Assembly: GCA_017535865.1 (NCBI GenBank)
Contig: JAFXTM010000049.1
Location: 1-45,187, forward strand
Direction of reading: 5' to 3'
Length of the DNA: 45,187 bases
Source: Oscillospiraceae bacterium
GTDB taxonomy: Bacteria; Bacillota; Clostridia; Oscillospirales; Oscillospiraceae
A program made the position numbers and the translations under genes. A model generated the notes under the pieces. That model ran no database searches and was not told the DNA's origin. It saw nothing but the letters and a program-made list of their open reading frames with translations. How positions within the stretch are numbered: the first letter of the stretch is position 1; each line of letters begins with the position of its first letter. Below, piece after piece: positions 22,565-31,865 of this stretch.

Positions 22565-25167
22565 CAGCCTCTCGCTTTCTTCTGCAGCTCGAAGAGCAGG
22601 TTCATCGCCTCGAGCGGGGTGAGCGTGTTCAGGTCCGTGGCGAGCAGGGCCTGCTTCAGTTCGTCGGCGGCCACGTCGGCAAAACTGATCTGATCGTCCG
22701 CCGCCGGCGCGGCGGCGGGCGGCGGGGCGATCCCCTCCGCCTCCAGCTCCCGGAGATAGGTCTTGGCCTTCTGGATCACGGGATCGGGCAGTCCGGCGAG
22801 CTTGGCGACCTCGATGCCGTAGCTGTCGTCCGCCGCGCCGCGCACGATCTTGCGCAGAAAGACCAGGGTCCCGCCCTGCTTTTTGGCCGTGATGTTGTAG
22901 TTGCGCACGCCGCCGATCTCCCCCTCGAGCGAGGAGAGCTCGTGGTAGTGCGTGGCAAACATGGTCTTTGCGCCGAGGCGGCGCTTGTCCGCGCAGTACT
23001 CCAGCACCGCGCGGGCGATGGCCATCCCGTCATAGGTGGAGGTCCCGCGGCCGATCTCGTCAAGGATCAGCAGGGAGGACGCCGTCGCGTGGCGGAGGAT
23101 GTTCGCCATCTCGTTCATCTCCACCATGAAGGTGGACTGACCGGCGGCCAGGTCATCCGAGGCGCCGATGCGCGTGAAGACCCGGTCCACCACCCCGATC
23201 GTCGCGCTCTTCGCCGGGACGAAGGAGCCCATCTGAGCCATCAGCACGATCAGCGCGGTCTGGCGCATATAGGTGGATTTGCCGGCCATGTTCGGGCCGG
23301 TAACGATGGCGACGCGGTCCTCGCGGTCGTTGAGGCGGGTGTCGTTCGGAACGAAGAGCACATCCTTCAGGGTCTGCTCCACCACGGGATGGCGGCCCTC
23401 GGCGATGTGCAGCTCGCGCGAGGCGTCCACCTCGGGCATGGAGTAGTTGTTGCGCACGGCCGTCTCGGCCAGGGAGCAGAGCGCATCGAGCCGGGCCACC
23501 GCGTCCGCGGAAGCCTGCACCCGTTCCACCTGGGAGGCAACGCGGTCGCGCAGCTCGCAGAAAATCTGATACTCGAGCTCGTTGATCCGCTCGCGGGCGG
23601 TGAGCAGCGTGTTTTCCAGTTCCTTGAGTTCCTGCGTGAAGTAGCGCTCGTTGGAGACCAGCGTCTGTTTGCGGATATAGTCCTCCGGCAGCTTCTCGAT
23701 CCCCGCCGAGCGCGGCACGTCGAGGTAATAGCCGAAGACCTTGTTGTAGCCCACCTTGAGCTTTTTGATGCCTGTCCGCTCGCGCTCGCGCGCTTCGAGC
23801 GCCGCCACCATCTGCGTGCCGTTGTCGCGCACGTCGCGCAGTCTGTCCAGCTCCTCGGAATAGCCGGGGCGCAGGATGCCGCCCTCGCGCACGGAGAAGG
23901 GGGGATCGTCCTGGATGGCGCGGTCGATGTAATAGACCAGATCCGGCAGCTCGTCCATGCCCGCGATCTCCTGCAGTTCGTTGCAGCGGAAGGGCGCGAG
24001 CAGCTCCTTGAGCCGGGGCAGGAGCATCGCGCAGTTGCACAGCGCGCGCAGATCCTTGCCGCCCGCCGTGCCGTATACGCAGCGGCCCACCAGCCGCTGC
24101 ATGTCGGTGATCTCGCGCAGCGTGAGCATCAGTTCTCCGCGCACGACGTTGTCTTTCACCAGCTCGTTCACTGCGGCGAGGCGCCGCTTGATGCCGACCA
24201 CGCTCAGCAGCGGCCGCTCGACCCAGGCGCGCAGCAGCCGCCCGCCCATGGGGGTCTTCGTGCGGTCGAGCACCCAGAGCAGGGAGCCGCGCTTTTCCCC
24301 GCTGCGCAGGGATTCGGTGAGCTCCAGGCTCCGCCGCGTGGTCCAGTCGAGCTCCATATAGCGCCCGCCGTAAAACACGTCCAGACGGCGGATATGGCTC
24401 AGGTCGAATTTCTGCGTCGCCTGCAGGTACCGCAGCAGCGCGCCCGCGGCGCTGATCGCCGCCGGGCCGTCCCCGAGCCCGCTCTCGTCCGCGTCGCGGA
24501 AGGAGAACTGCTCGCAGAGCTTCGCCGCGGCGGGCATGTATTCAAAATAATCCGGCCCCGCCTCAAGCAGCGCGTCGAGCCGCTTTGCGAGAAACTCCCC
24601 GATTGGCGCGCTTTCGAAGGCGGAGGGGGAGAGCAGCGCCTCCCGCGGGGCGAAGCGTCCCAGCTCGTTGAGGATGTGGGCCTCGGCGTCGCCGGGGTAG
24701 AAGGCGCAGCAGAACTCGCCCGTGGACACGTCGCAGAAAGCGACGCCGCCGCTCTCTCCGCTGAGCTGGACCGCGGCGATATAGTTGCTCCGCCCCTCCT
24801 CGAGCATGGAGCTCTCGGTGACGGTGCCGGGCGTGATGATGCGGATGACCTCGCGCTGCACGAGCCCCTTGGCAAGCGCCGGGTCCTCCATCTGCTCGCA
24901 GATGGCGACCTTGTAGCCCTTGGCGATGAGCCGGGCGATGTAGGCCTCGGCACTGTGGTAGGGCACGCCGCACATGGGGGTGCGCTCCTCCGGATCCTCG
25001 ACGTTGCGGTCGCGCGTCGTGAGCGCGAGATCCAGCTCTTTTGAGGCGAGCTTGGCGTCCTCGTCGAACATCTCATAGAAATCCCCCAGCCGGAAGAACA
25101 GCAGGCAGTCGGGATGCTGGGCCTTGATGTCCAGGTATTGCCGCTTCATGGGGGTCAGTTCTGCCAT
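22564..25167 (-). CDS. mutS: DNA mismatch repair protein MutS
   Basis: 867 residues. It binds mismatches and starts repair with MutL. Mismatch-binding motif GDFYEMF (Phe30, Glu32), Walker A GPNMAGKST (624-632), Walker B DEIGRGTSTYDG and the C-terminal helix-turn-helix and dimer segment ending NLLFELQKKARG. All key residues are present. The ribosome site is weak (AGAGAGAAAAG). It starts 19 bases after the miaB stop, and its stop overlaps the CPBP start. In many Clostridia miaB, mutS, mutL and miaA lie in one operon; here mutL is on the other strand. Confidence 0.97.
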   Translation of the reverse strand: MAELTPMKRQYLDIKAQHPDCLLFFRLGDFYEMFDEDAKLASKELDLALTTRDRNVEDPEERTPMCGVPYHSAEAYIARLIAKGYKVAICEQMEDPALAKGLVQREVIRIITPGTVTESSMLEEGRSNYIAAVQLSGESGGVAFCDVSTGEFCCAFYPGDAEAHILNELGRFAPREALLSPSAFESAPIGEFLAKRLDALLEAGPDYFEYMPAAAKLCEQFSFRDADESGLGDGPAAISAAGALLRYLQATQKFDLSHIRRLDVFYGGRYMELDWTTRRSLELTESLRSGEKRGSLLWVLDRTKTPMGGRLLRAWVERPLLSVVGIKRRLAAVNELVKDNVVRGELMLTLREITDMQRLVGRCVYGTAGGKDLRALCNCAMLLPRLKELLAPFRCNELQEIAGMDELPDLVYYIDRAIQDDPPFSVREGGILRPGYSEELDRLRDVRDNGTQMVAALEARERERTGIKKLKVGYNKVFGYYLDVPRSAGIEKLPEDYIRKQTLVSNERYFTQELKELENTLLTARERINELEYQIFCELRDRVASQVERVQASADAVARLDALCSLAETAVRNNYSMPEVDASRELHIAEGRHPVVEQTLKDVLFVPNDTRLNDREDRVAIVTGPNMAGKSTYMRQTALIVLMAQMGSFVPAKSATIGVVDRVFTRIGASDDLAAGQSTFMVEMNEMANILRHATASSLLILDEIGRGTSTYDGMAIARAVLEYCADKRRLGAKTMFATHYHELSSLEGEIGGVRNYNITAKKQGGTLVFLRKIVRGAADDSYGIEVAKLAGLPDPVIQKAKTYLRELEAEGIAPPPAAAPAADDQISFADVAADELKQALLATDLNTLTPLEAMNLLFELQKKARG

Positions 25168-25186
25168 ATCTTTTCTCTCTTTCTTC

Positions 25187-26599
25187 TCAAACGAGTTCTC
25201 CGTACAGCGCCCAGGTGTTGCTGGCGGTTATTTTCACATCGACGAAGGAGCCGATCAGGGCAGGGTCGCCTTGGAGATGCACGAGGCGGCCGCCGTTGGT
25301 GCGGCTGGAGAGGTTGCAGGGCTCGCGGCCGGTCTCCCCGTCCACGAGGACGCGGAGGGTCTTGCCCTCGTACTCCCGGTGCTTCTCGCCGGAGATCCGG
25401 TTTGAGAGCTCCGTCAGCGCGTCAAAATGCCGCTGTTTGTCGGCGCGGGTGTAGGGGTCGGGCATGGAGGCCGCGGGGGTGCCGACACGCTTGGAGTAGA
25501 TAAATGTGAACATCGCGTCGAAGCAGACCTGCTCGCAGAGCGAGAGCGTCTCGGCAAATTCCTCCTCCGTCTCGCCGGGGAAGCCCACGATGATGTCCGT
25601 CGTCAGCACCAGGTCCGGCATGTACTGCCGGGCGAGCGCGGCCTGTGCAAGATACTTTTCCCGCGTGTAGCTGCGGTTCATGGCTTTCAGGACGCGGTCG
25701 CTGCCGGACTGCACCGGCAGGTGCAGATGATGGGCGCACTTTTCGCATTCCGCCATGGTCCGGAAGAGCTTTTCGGTCGCGTCCTTCGGGTGGCTCGTCA
25801 TAAAGCGGATGAGAAAATCCCCGGGAATGTCGTTGACCATGCGGAGAAGATCGGCAAAGTCCACGCCGCCGCCGAGATCCCGGCCGTAGGAATTCACGTT
25901 CTGCCCGAGCAGCGTGATGTCCTTATAGCCCTGCCGCACGAGCTCGCGCGCCTCGGCAAGCACCGCTTCGGGCTCGCGGGAGCGCTCGCGCCCGCGGACG
26001 TAGGGCACGACGCAGTAGGTGCAGAAATTGTTGCAGCCGTACATGATCGACAGCCAGGCCTTCACCTTGCCGTCACGCCGCACGGGGATCCCCTCCGCCA
26101 CGGCGCCCTCGTTCTTTTCCGCCGCGAAGACGCGCTTATGCCGCTGCATGACCCGCTGCAGCAGCTCCGGAAACCGCCAGAGCTCGTGCGGCCCAAAGAC
26201 CAGATCCACCACGGGATAGGACTTTTTGATCTTCTCGGCCATGTGCTCCTGCTGCACCATGCAGCCGCAGACCGCGACGATCTGCGAAGGCCGGGCTTTC
26301 TTCGAGTGGTTGAGCGCCCCGACGTTGCCGAGCACGCGCATCTCCGCGTGTTCGCGCACCGCGCAGGTGTTCACCACGACCACGTCCGCCTCAAACTCGT
26401 CCTGCGTGAAGCCGTAGCCCATCGCAGCGAGATAGCCGCGCAGCTTTTCACTGTCCGCCTCGTTCTGCTGACAGCCGTAGGTGTCTACCATAGCGAGGGG
26501 CCTGGCCCCGTCCGCCGTGACCATGTCCAGGATCTCCCCGCAGATCCGCTCCTGACGGCGGATCTCCTCCGGGGCGATCACCCTGCGTTCGTATTTCAT
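25187..26599 (-). CDS. miaB: tRNA-2-methylthio-N6-dimethylallyladenosine synthase MiaB
   Basis: 470 residues. A radical-SAM enzyme that adds the methylthio group to i6A37. The N-terminal UPF0004 domain has Cys residues in DTYGCQQNEADSEKLRG, NTCAVREHAE and CGCMVQQ; the radical SAM cluster is CNNFCTYC; a TRAM domain ends the chain (about 405-470). The ATG at 26597-26599 is preferred over a longer frame because AAGGA precedes it. It heads the operon miaB-mutS-CPBP-trmO-DUF2804. Its substrate is made by MiaA, encoded at 28617. Confidence 0.95.
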   Translation of the reverse strand: MKYERRVIAPEEIRRQERICGEILDMVTADGARPLAMVDTYGCQQNEADSEKLRGYLAAMGYGFTQDEFEADVVVVNTCAVREHAEMRVLGNVGALNHSKKARPSQIVAVCGCMVQQEHMAEKIKKSYPVVDLVFGPHELWRFPELLQRVMQRHKRVFAAEKNEGAVAEGIPVRRDGKVKAWLSIMYGCNNFCTYCVVPYVRGRERSREPEAVLAEARELVRQGYKDITLLGQNVNSYGRDLGGGVDFADLLRMVNDIPGDFLIRFMTSHPKDATEKLFRTMAECEKCAHHLHLPVQSGSDRVLKAMNRSYTREKYLAQAALARQYMPDLVLTTDIIVGFPGETEEEFAETLSLCEQVCFDAMFTFIYSKRVGTPAASMPDPYTRADKQRHFDALTELSNRISGEKHREYEGKTLRVLVDGETGREPCNLSSRTNGGRLVHLQGDPALIGSFVDVKITASNTWALYGELV

Positions 26600-26675
26600 A
26601 GGTTTTTCCTTTTCTGCCAAGAGTATTTCATTGTATTTTAACACAAAGGGTATGGAAGTTTCAATAAGAATCCTG

Positions 26676-26681
26676 TATAAT
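26676..26681 (+). promoter_or_regulatory. -10 element of the mutL promoter
   Basis: TATAAT at 26676-26681 lies about 44 bases before the mutL ATG. The expected -35 position (near 26653, TGGAAG) matches consensus poorly, so the promoter may be moderate or need an activator. Confidence 0.5.
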
Positions 26682-26724
26682 GAAGCATCTGAAAGGTGTC
26701 TGAACGAAAGGATGGTTTTGCTGT

Positions 26725-28620
26725 ATGGCCGTTATCCATATCCTCGACCCCCATGTGGCCGATATGATCGCCGCCGGCGAGGTCGTGGAGCGCCCCGCTT
26801 CCGTAATCAAGGAGCTGATGGAGAACGCCTTTGACGCCGGCGCGCGCAACATCACCGTGGAGCTGCGCGGCGGCGGCGCGACCTATATCCGCGTGACGGA
26901 CGACGGCTGCGGCATGGCCCCGGAGGATGCGGGCGTCGCATTTTTGCGCCATGCCACCTCCAAGCTGCGCGACGAAAAAGGGCTGGAGGCGATCCGGACG
27001 ATGGGCTTCCGCGGCGAGGCGCTTGCGGCGATCTCCGCGGTCTCGCATGTGGAGCTGCGCACCCGCCGCCGGGAAGATGAGAGCGGCACCCTCGTCACGC
27101 TGACGGCCGGGGATATCCAGGAGATGGAGCCGGTCGGCTGTCCGGAGGGGACCACGATGATCGTAAAGGACCTCTTCTTCAACACCCCCGCGCGGCTGAA
27201 GTTTCTCAAGTCTGACCGGGCCGAGGCCTCCGCCTGCGTGCAGACCGCGCTGCGCTGCGCGCTGGGCCGGCCTGAGGTCTCCGTGCGGCTGTTTCGCGAC
27301 GGGAAGGAGGAGTTTTTCTCCCCCGGCGACGGGCGGCAGGACTCCTGCGTGTATACGCTGCTGGGACGGGATCTCGCCGCAACGCTGCTTCCCTGCCGTG
27401 CCTCGGACGGCGGGCTGCGCGTCTCCGGCTTCGTGTCCTCCCCCGCGGCGGGGCGCGGCAATCGCGGCGCCCAGTATTTCTTCTGCAACGGCCGCACGAT
27501 CCGCTCCCAGCTTCTGCAGACCGCGCTTGAGCAGGCCTACAAAAACACCCTGCTCACCGGGCGCTTTCCCGCCTGCGTGCTGTATCTCGACCTGGGCTAC
27601 GCCAGCGTGGACGTGAACGTCCATCCTGCCAAGACCGAGGTGAAATTCTCCCAGGAAAAGCAGGTCTTCGACCTGATCTACAACGCCGTGCGCCTCGCGC
27701 TCGAGCAGGAGGACCGGACGGCCGAGGTCGTCCCCTCCCCCGCCACGCGCCGGCTCGTCGAGCCGAAGGGCGACTTTTTCCAAAGCATGAACGCCGAGAG
27801 CTTTCGCGCTTTCACCTCAGATAAGCCCCGTGACCCCGCGCCGGTCCGGGACAAGAGTGCCGGGGCCTTCCGTCCCGCCTCCAAGGGGACGCTCCGCGCG
27901 CCCGCCGCGGAGGAGCAGACGAGGCTGGATCTCTCCGTTTTGGCTCCTTCCGGTTCGGTTTCTCCCAAAAACGGGAAAAATTCTCCGCTTTCGACAACTT
28001 TTTTTCAAAAAACTGTGGAAAACTCTGTTCAAAGTGTGGAAAGCATACAAGCCCCGCCCTATAAACTGCTGGGCGAGACCATGAACACCTACATCCTCGT
28101 GGAGCAGGGCGAGCAGTTGATCCTCATCGACAAGCACGCTGCGCACGAGCGTATGAATTTTGACCGCCTCAAGGCGCAGCCGCGCAGTATCACGGCGCAG
28201 CAGCTCCTGGAGCCGCTGCCGCTGCGCACCACGCCGGAGGACGCGGAGCTGCTGGAGCGGCACGAAGCGCTTTTGCGGGAGCTCGGCTTTGAGCTCGACC
28301 CCTTCGGAGAGGAGAGCTGGGTGCTGCGCGCCGTGCCCGCCGACATTGCGGGCGGAGACGCGCGCGCCGCGGTGGAGGAGATCCTGGAAAAGCTCCGCTC
28401 CGGCCGGGCGCCGGATGCGCAGAGCGCACGGGACGAGATCCTGCACACCGTGGCCTGCAAGGCTGCCATCAAGGCGGGCTGGGACACGAGCGAGGCCGAG
28501 CGGCGGCGCATCGCCGAGGCGGTGCTCTCGGGCGCGGTCAAATATTGCCCGCACGGGCGGCCGGTCTCGGTGGTCCTGAGCCGCCGGGAGCTCGACAAGA
28601 TGTTTAAGCGCATCGTATGA
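26725..28620 (+). CDS. mutL: DNA mismatch repair protein MutL, endonuclease type
   Basis: 631 residues. The GHKL ATPase domain has catalytic Glu33 in LMENAFDAGA, DDGCGM and GFRGEALAAI. A proline- and serine-rich linker (about 335-445) joins it to the C-terminal dimerisation domain. That domain bears the nicking-endonuclease motifs: DKHAAHERMNFD (469-480, with Asp480 in place of the usual final Glu), TVACKAAIKAGW and CPHGRPVS. It should therefore nick DNA itself, as expected in organisms without MutH. The start at 26725 has AAAGGA about ten bases upstream. The stop overlaps miaA by ATGA. Confidence 0.96.
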   Translation: MAVIHILDPHVADMIAAGEVVERPASVIKELMENAFDAGARNITVELRGGGATYIRVTDDGCGMAPEDAGVAFLRHATSKLRDEKGLEAIRTMGFRGEALAAISAVSHVELRTRRREDESGTLVTLTAGDIQEMEPVGCPEGTTMIVKDLFFNTPARLKFLKSDRAEASACVQTALRCALGRPEVSVRLFRDGKEEFFSPGDGRQDSCVYTLLGRDLAATLLPCRASDGGLRVSGFVSSPAAGRGNRGAQYFFCNGRTIRSQLLQTALEQAYKNTLLTGRFPACVLYLDLGYASVDVNVHPAKTEVKFSQEKQVFDLIYNAVRLALEQEDRTAEVVPSPATRRLVEPKGDFFQSMNAESFRAFTSDKPRDPAPVRDKSAGAFRPASKGTLRAPAAEEQTRLDLSVLAPSGSVSPKNGKNSPLSTTFFQKTVENSVQSVESIQAPPYKLLGETMNTYILVEQGEQLILIDKHAAHERMNFDRLKAQPRSITAQQLLEPLPLRTTPEDAELLERHEALLRELGFELDPFGEESWVLRAVPADIAGGDARAAVEEILEKLRSGRAPDAQSARDEILHTVACKAAIKAGWDTSEAERRRIAEAVLSGAVKYCPHGRPVSVVLSRRELDKMFKRIV

Positions 28621-29552
28621 GCGGCCGTGTGATCGTGGTGGCGGGTCCCACCGCCACCGGCAAGACGCGCCTTGGCATCGAGCTTGCCCGCCGCTGCGGC
28701 GGGGAGATCGTCTCCGCCGACTCCATGCAGGTCTACCGCGGCATGGATATCGGCACCGCCAAGGCCACGCCCGCGGAGCGCGCCGAGGCCGTGCACCACA
28801 TGCTCGATATAGCCGAGCCCTGGGAGGACTACTCCGTCTCCCGCTATGTGCGGGAGGCTTCCGCCGTCTGCGACCGGCTGCTTGCGGAGGGCAAGACCCC
28901 CATTCTCGTGGGCGGCACCGGTCTCTATATCGACTCTCTGCTCGCCGGGCGGGAATTTTCGGGGCGGCAGGAGGGCGACGAGGCGCTGCGCCGCGCGCTC
29001 GGTGAGGAATACGACCGTCTCGGCGGTGAGACCATGCGCGAGCAGCTCCGGGCTTTCGATCCGGAGCGCGCCGCCAAGCTCCACCCCGGCGACAAGCGCC
29101 GGATCGTCCGCGCCATCGAGGTCTATCGCCTCACCGGCAAGACCATCTCGCAGCACGACGCGGAGACCCGCGCCCTCCCGCCGCGCTACGATTCCCTCCG
29201 TCTCGTCCTGAACTACGCCGACCGCGCCGCTCTCTACGCGCGCATCGACGCGCGGGTAGACGAGATGTTTCGCGCGGGTCTTTTCGAGGAGGTCGAACGA
29301 CTGCTCGCCGCGGGCCTCTCCCCCGCCTGCACGGCCATGCAGGCCATCGGCTACAAGGAGACCGCCCTCGCGCTCTCCGGCGTGATCAGCCGGGAGGAAG
29401 CCGCCGTGCAGATCAAGCAGAACAGCCGCCGCTATGCCAAGCGGCAGCTCACCTGGTTCGGGCGCGACGCGCTCGCCCACCGGATCACCTGGGCCGCGGC
29501 ACCGGACCCCGACGCCGCGATTAAACAGATCGCGCCTCTGCTTTCGACATGA
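28617..29552 (+). CDS. miaA: tRNA dimethylallyltransferase MiaA
   Basis: 311 residues. It transfers dimethylallyl to A37 of UNN-reading tRNAs; MiaB then methylthiolates it. Walker A GPTATGKT (10-17), then SADSMQVYRGMDIGTAKAT, GGTGLYIDSLLAG and QAIGYKE are the family hallmarks. The start overlaps the mutL stop by four bases. Confidence 0.96.
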   Translation: MSGRVIVVAGPTATGKTRLGIELARRCGGEIVSADSMQVYRGMDIGTAKATPAERAEAVHHMLDIAEPWEDYSVSRYVREASAVCDRLLAEGKTPILVGGTGLYIDSLLAGREFSGRQEGDEALRRALGEEYDRLGGETMREQLRAFDPERAAKLHPGDKRRIVRAIEVYRLTGKTISQHDAETRALPPRYDSLRLVLNYADRAALYARIDARVDEMFRAGLFEEVERLLAAGLSPACTAMQAIGYKETALALSGVISREEAAVQIKQNSRRYAKRQLTWFGRDALAHRITWAAAPDPDAAIKQIAPLLST

Positions 29553-29632
29553 TCTGCGCAGCGCTCTGCGTATCATAGAGATACTGTCCGATCCGGAACA
29601 GAATCTTCCAAGATACAAGGAGCGAGAGACAC

Positions 29633-29860
29633 ATGCTGAAAACACAAAACCTTCAGGACGCTTTCCTGAACCAGGCCCGGCGCGAAAAGCTCACCGTCAC
29701 GATGTTTCTGATGAACGGCTTTCAGCTGCACGGCGTCGTCAAGGGCTTCGACGGCTTCACCGTCGTGCTCGACTCCGAGGGGAAACAGCAGCTCATCTAC
29801 AAGCACGCCATCTCCACCATCGTCCCGCCGCGGCCCCTGTCCATTGAGAGCGATACATAA
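29633..29860 (+). CDS. hfq: RNA chaperone Hfq
   Basis: 75 residues. An Sm-fold hexamer that helps small RNAs pair with messages. Sm1 is [20 protein letters not shown] through [10 protein letters not shown], Sm2 is LIYKHAIST with the Tyr-Lys-His uridine pocket. AAGGAG lies ten bases before the ATG. It follows miaA as in many bacteria. Its 3' end overlaps the next gene by 17 bases. Confidence 0.95.
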   Translation: MLKTQNLQDAFLNQARREKLTVTMFLMNGFQLHGVVKGFDGFTVVLDSEGKQQLIYKHAISTIVPPRPLSIESDT

Positions 29861-30506
29861 GCGCTCGGACGGCCCCTTTCTGCGCGGCGTGACGGCTCTG
29901 CTGTTCCTTGCCGCCTGCGCCTGGGGCGGGGCGGCGGTCCACGCGCTGATCCGCGCGCCGGTCCGGCCCGCCGCGGAGCCGGGTGCGTCCGGGCTCGCGC
30001 TGCAGGGTATCTGTCTGCGCCGCGAAGCGCCGCTCTGTCTGGCGGCGGACGCCGCCCTCTGCGTCGAAGACGGCGAGCGCGTCCCGGCGGGTGGCCTGCT
30101 CGCCCGGCTTTCGGACGGAACATCCGTCCGGGCCGACGCGCCGGCCGTTTTCTTTGCAGGCTTCGACGGGCTGGAGACGCTCGAGCCCGGGATGCTGGAG
30201 CCCTTCGACGTTCCCTGTCTTCACGCGCTGCTGCATCGGGAGCCGGAGAGTCCTCCCGGCTGCCGGGGGCGGCTCGTCTCGGACAGCATCTGGTACTATG
30301 CAGCGCTCGCCCCGGCCGGGGACGCGCCCCCGGAGCCGGGCTTCTGCCGCCTGCGCTTTGCGGGCGAGCGCGAGTGGCTCTCTGCCCGTCTGCTCGCGGT
30401 CAGCGAAGCGGAGGCGGGGGAACGCGCGCTGCTCTTCCGGCTCAGCCGCGGCGGGGACTATCTCTCCCTGCGGCGGGTGGAAGCCGTTCTGTATCTTGCC
30501 GTATAG
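29844..30506 (+). CDS. Membrane-anchored HlyD-like protein of unknown function
   Basis: 220 residues from the ATG at 29844, inside the end of hfq. One hydrophobic segment at about 16-37 ([20 protein letters not shown]) would anchor it, with the rest outside. The ectodomain has a lipoyl/barrel-sandwich feel ([19 protein letters not shown]) followed by [19 protein letters not shown], as seen in short HlyD-like membrane-fusion proteins. No transporter partner is near. It sits between hfq and yggS at the edge of the division cluster. The family is tentative. Confidence 0.55.
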   Translation: MRAIHKRSDGPFLRGVTALLFLAACAWGGAAVHALIRAPVRPAAEPGASGLALQGICLRREAPLCLAADAALCVEDGERVPAGGLLARLSDGTSVRADAPAVFFAGFDGLETLEPGMLEPFDVPCLHALLHREPESPPGCRGRLVSDSIWYYAALAPAGDAPPEPGFCRLRFAGEREWLSARLLAVSEAEAGERALLFRLSRGGDYLSLRRVEAVLYLAV

Positions 30507-30525
30507 ACAGAAAGAAGGTCATGCC

Positions 30526-31227
30526 ATGACGATCGCTGAAAACGTCGCCCAAATAAAGGAAACCATCGCGCAGGCCGCCCGCGCCGCCGGCCGGGACCCG
30601 GCCGAGGTCCGCCTTGTCGCCGCCTCCAAAATGAACGACGCCGACCGGGTCCGGAAGGCCATCGCCGCGGGAGTGGAGATCTGCGGAGAGAACCGCGTGC
30701 AGGAGATGATGGAAAAGAACGCGCTCGGCGCCTATGCGGGCGCGGAGCTCCATTTCATCGGGCATCTGCAGAAAAACAAGGTCAAGCAGGTCGTGGGCCT
30801 CGCCTCGCTGATCCACTCCGTCGACAGCACGGAACTGCTCGCCGTGATCGACCGCTGTGCAGCCGCGCGCGGGCTCGTGCAGGACGTTCTGCTCGAGGTC
30901 AACATCGGCGGAGAGGCCTCCAAGTCCGGCTTTGCGCCGGATGAGATCCCCGCCGCGCTGGAAAACGCCTCGAAATTCGGCTCCGTGCGGGTGCGCGGGC
31001 TGATGGCGATCCCGCCGGTTTGTGTCGCCCCGGAAGAGAATCGGCCTTTTTTTCTCCGAATGAAGCAGCTTTTTGTTGACAATGGACGAAAAAAATACGA
31101 TAATGTATCTATGGATTTTTTGTCTATGGGCATGTCCGGCGATTATCCAGTGGCCATCTCCTGCGGGGCCAACCTGGTTCGCGTCGGCACCGCTCTCTTC
31201 GGCGCCCGTGACTATTCCAGGAAATAG
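30526..31227 (+). CDS. YggS/PROSC family PLP-binding protein (YlmE)
   Basis: 233 residues. A cytoplasmic PLP-binding protein important for PLP homeostasis, without known catalysis. The PLP lysine lies in LVAASKMNDADRV; ICGENRVQEM, HFIGHLQKNKVK and SMGMSGDYPVAI are the family signature. The ATG at 30526 is used; the ATG at 30521 is out of frame and closes at once. It is placed before sepF as ylmE is in Bacillus. Confidence 0.95.
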   Translation: MTIAENVAQIKETIAQAARAAGRDPAEVRLVAASKMNDADRVRKAIAAGVEICGENRVQEMMEKNALGAYAGAELHFIGHLQKNKVKQVVGLASLIHSVDSTELLAVIDRCAAARGLVQDVLLEVNIGGEASKSGFAPDEIPAALENASKFGSVRVRGLMAIPPVCVAPEENRPFFLRMKQLFVDNGRKKYDNVSMDFLSMGMSGDYPVAISCGANLVRVGTALFGARDYSRK

Positions 31228-31252
31228 CGATTCTCTTTGGAGGCAACACACC

Positions 31253-31816
31253 ATGAGTTTCATGGACGAACTGCGTAAATTGACCCAGCCCTATGACGAC
31301 GACGATTTCTTTGAAGACTCCGACGGCAGTCTGCGGGAGCCGGCCCAGCCCAGCGCGGCTCAACTCGAGTTTGAGACCAACTTCGGCTCCGAGCCTGCCG
31401 GGACGCCCGAACCCGCGGCCAAGCCGAAGCCGGCGCGTCAGGCGTCGGAAGGCGGGCTGTTCGGCGGTCTGGGAAAGAAAAACGGCGGCAAGCCCCGGGC
31501 CCAGCGGGAACGCACGGTCAACTTCGGCGGCAGCGACCAGCAGGTGATCCTCTTCAGCCCCAAGACTTTCGACGAGGCCGGGGAGCTCGTTAATTACCTC
31601 GGCATCGGCCGCAGCGTCGTGATGACGCTTGAGGGCGTCCCGAACGACAGCGCCCGCCGGCTGCTCGACTTTCTCTCCGGCGTCACCTTCGCGCTGGACG
31701 GCAAGATCACGCCGATCTCCGCGAAGACCTATTTTGTTACCCCCAAGCATGTGGACGTGCTCAGCCCCGGCGCCCCGACACAGGAGCAGCCGGTGAGCGA
31801 CGGCCAATACTTTTGA
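31253..31816 (+). CDS. sepF: Cell division protein SepF
   Basis: 187 residues. It binds FtsZ and the membrane and stabilises the division ring. The N-terminal MSFMDELRKL is the membrane-binding amphipathic helix; an acidic, Pro-rich linker follows (about 15-85); the SepF core is about 88-175 (VILFSPKTFDEAGELVNYL, NDSARRLLDFLSGVTFALDG, KITPISAKTYFVTP). TTGGAGG precedes the ATG at 31253. Next to divIVA; ylmG and ylmH, which lie between them in Bacillus, are absent. Confidence 0.95.
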   Translation: MSFMDELRKLTQPYDDDDFFEDSDGSLREPAQPSAAQLEFETNFGSEPAGTPEPAAKPKPARQASEGGLFGGLGKKNGGKPRAQRERTVNFGGSDQQVILFSPKTFDEAGELVNYLGIGRSVVMTLEGVPNDSARRLLDFLSGVTFALDGKITPISAKTYFVTPKHVDVLSPGAPTQEQPVSDGQYF

Positions 31817-31865
31817 TCCCGCAGACGCATAGAAAACCAAGAAAGAATGAAAGGTGGATATTGAT

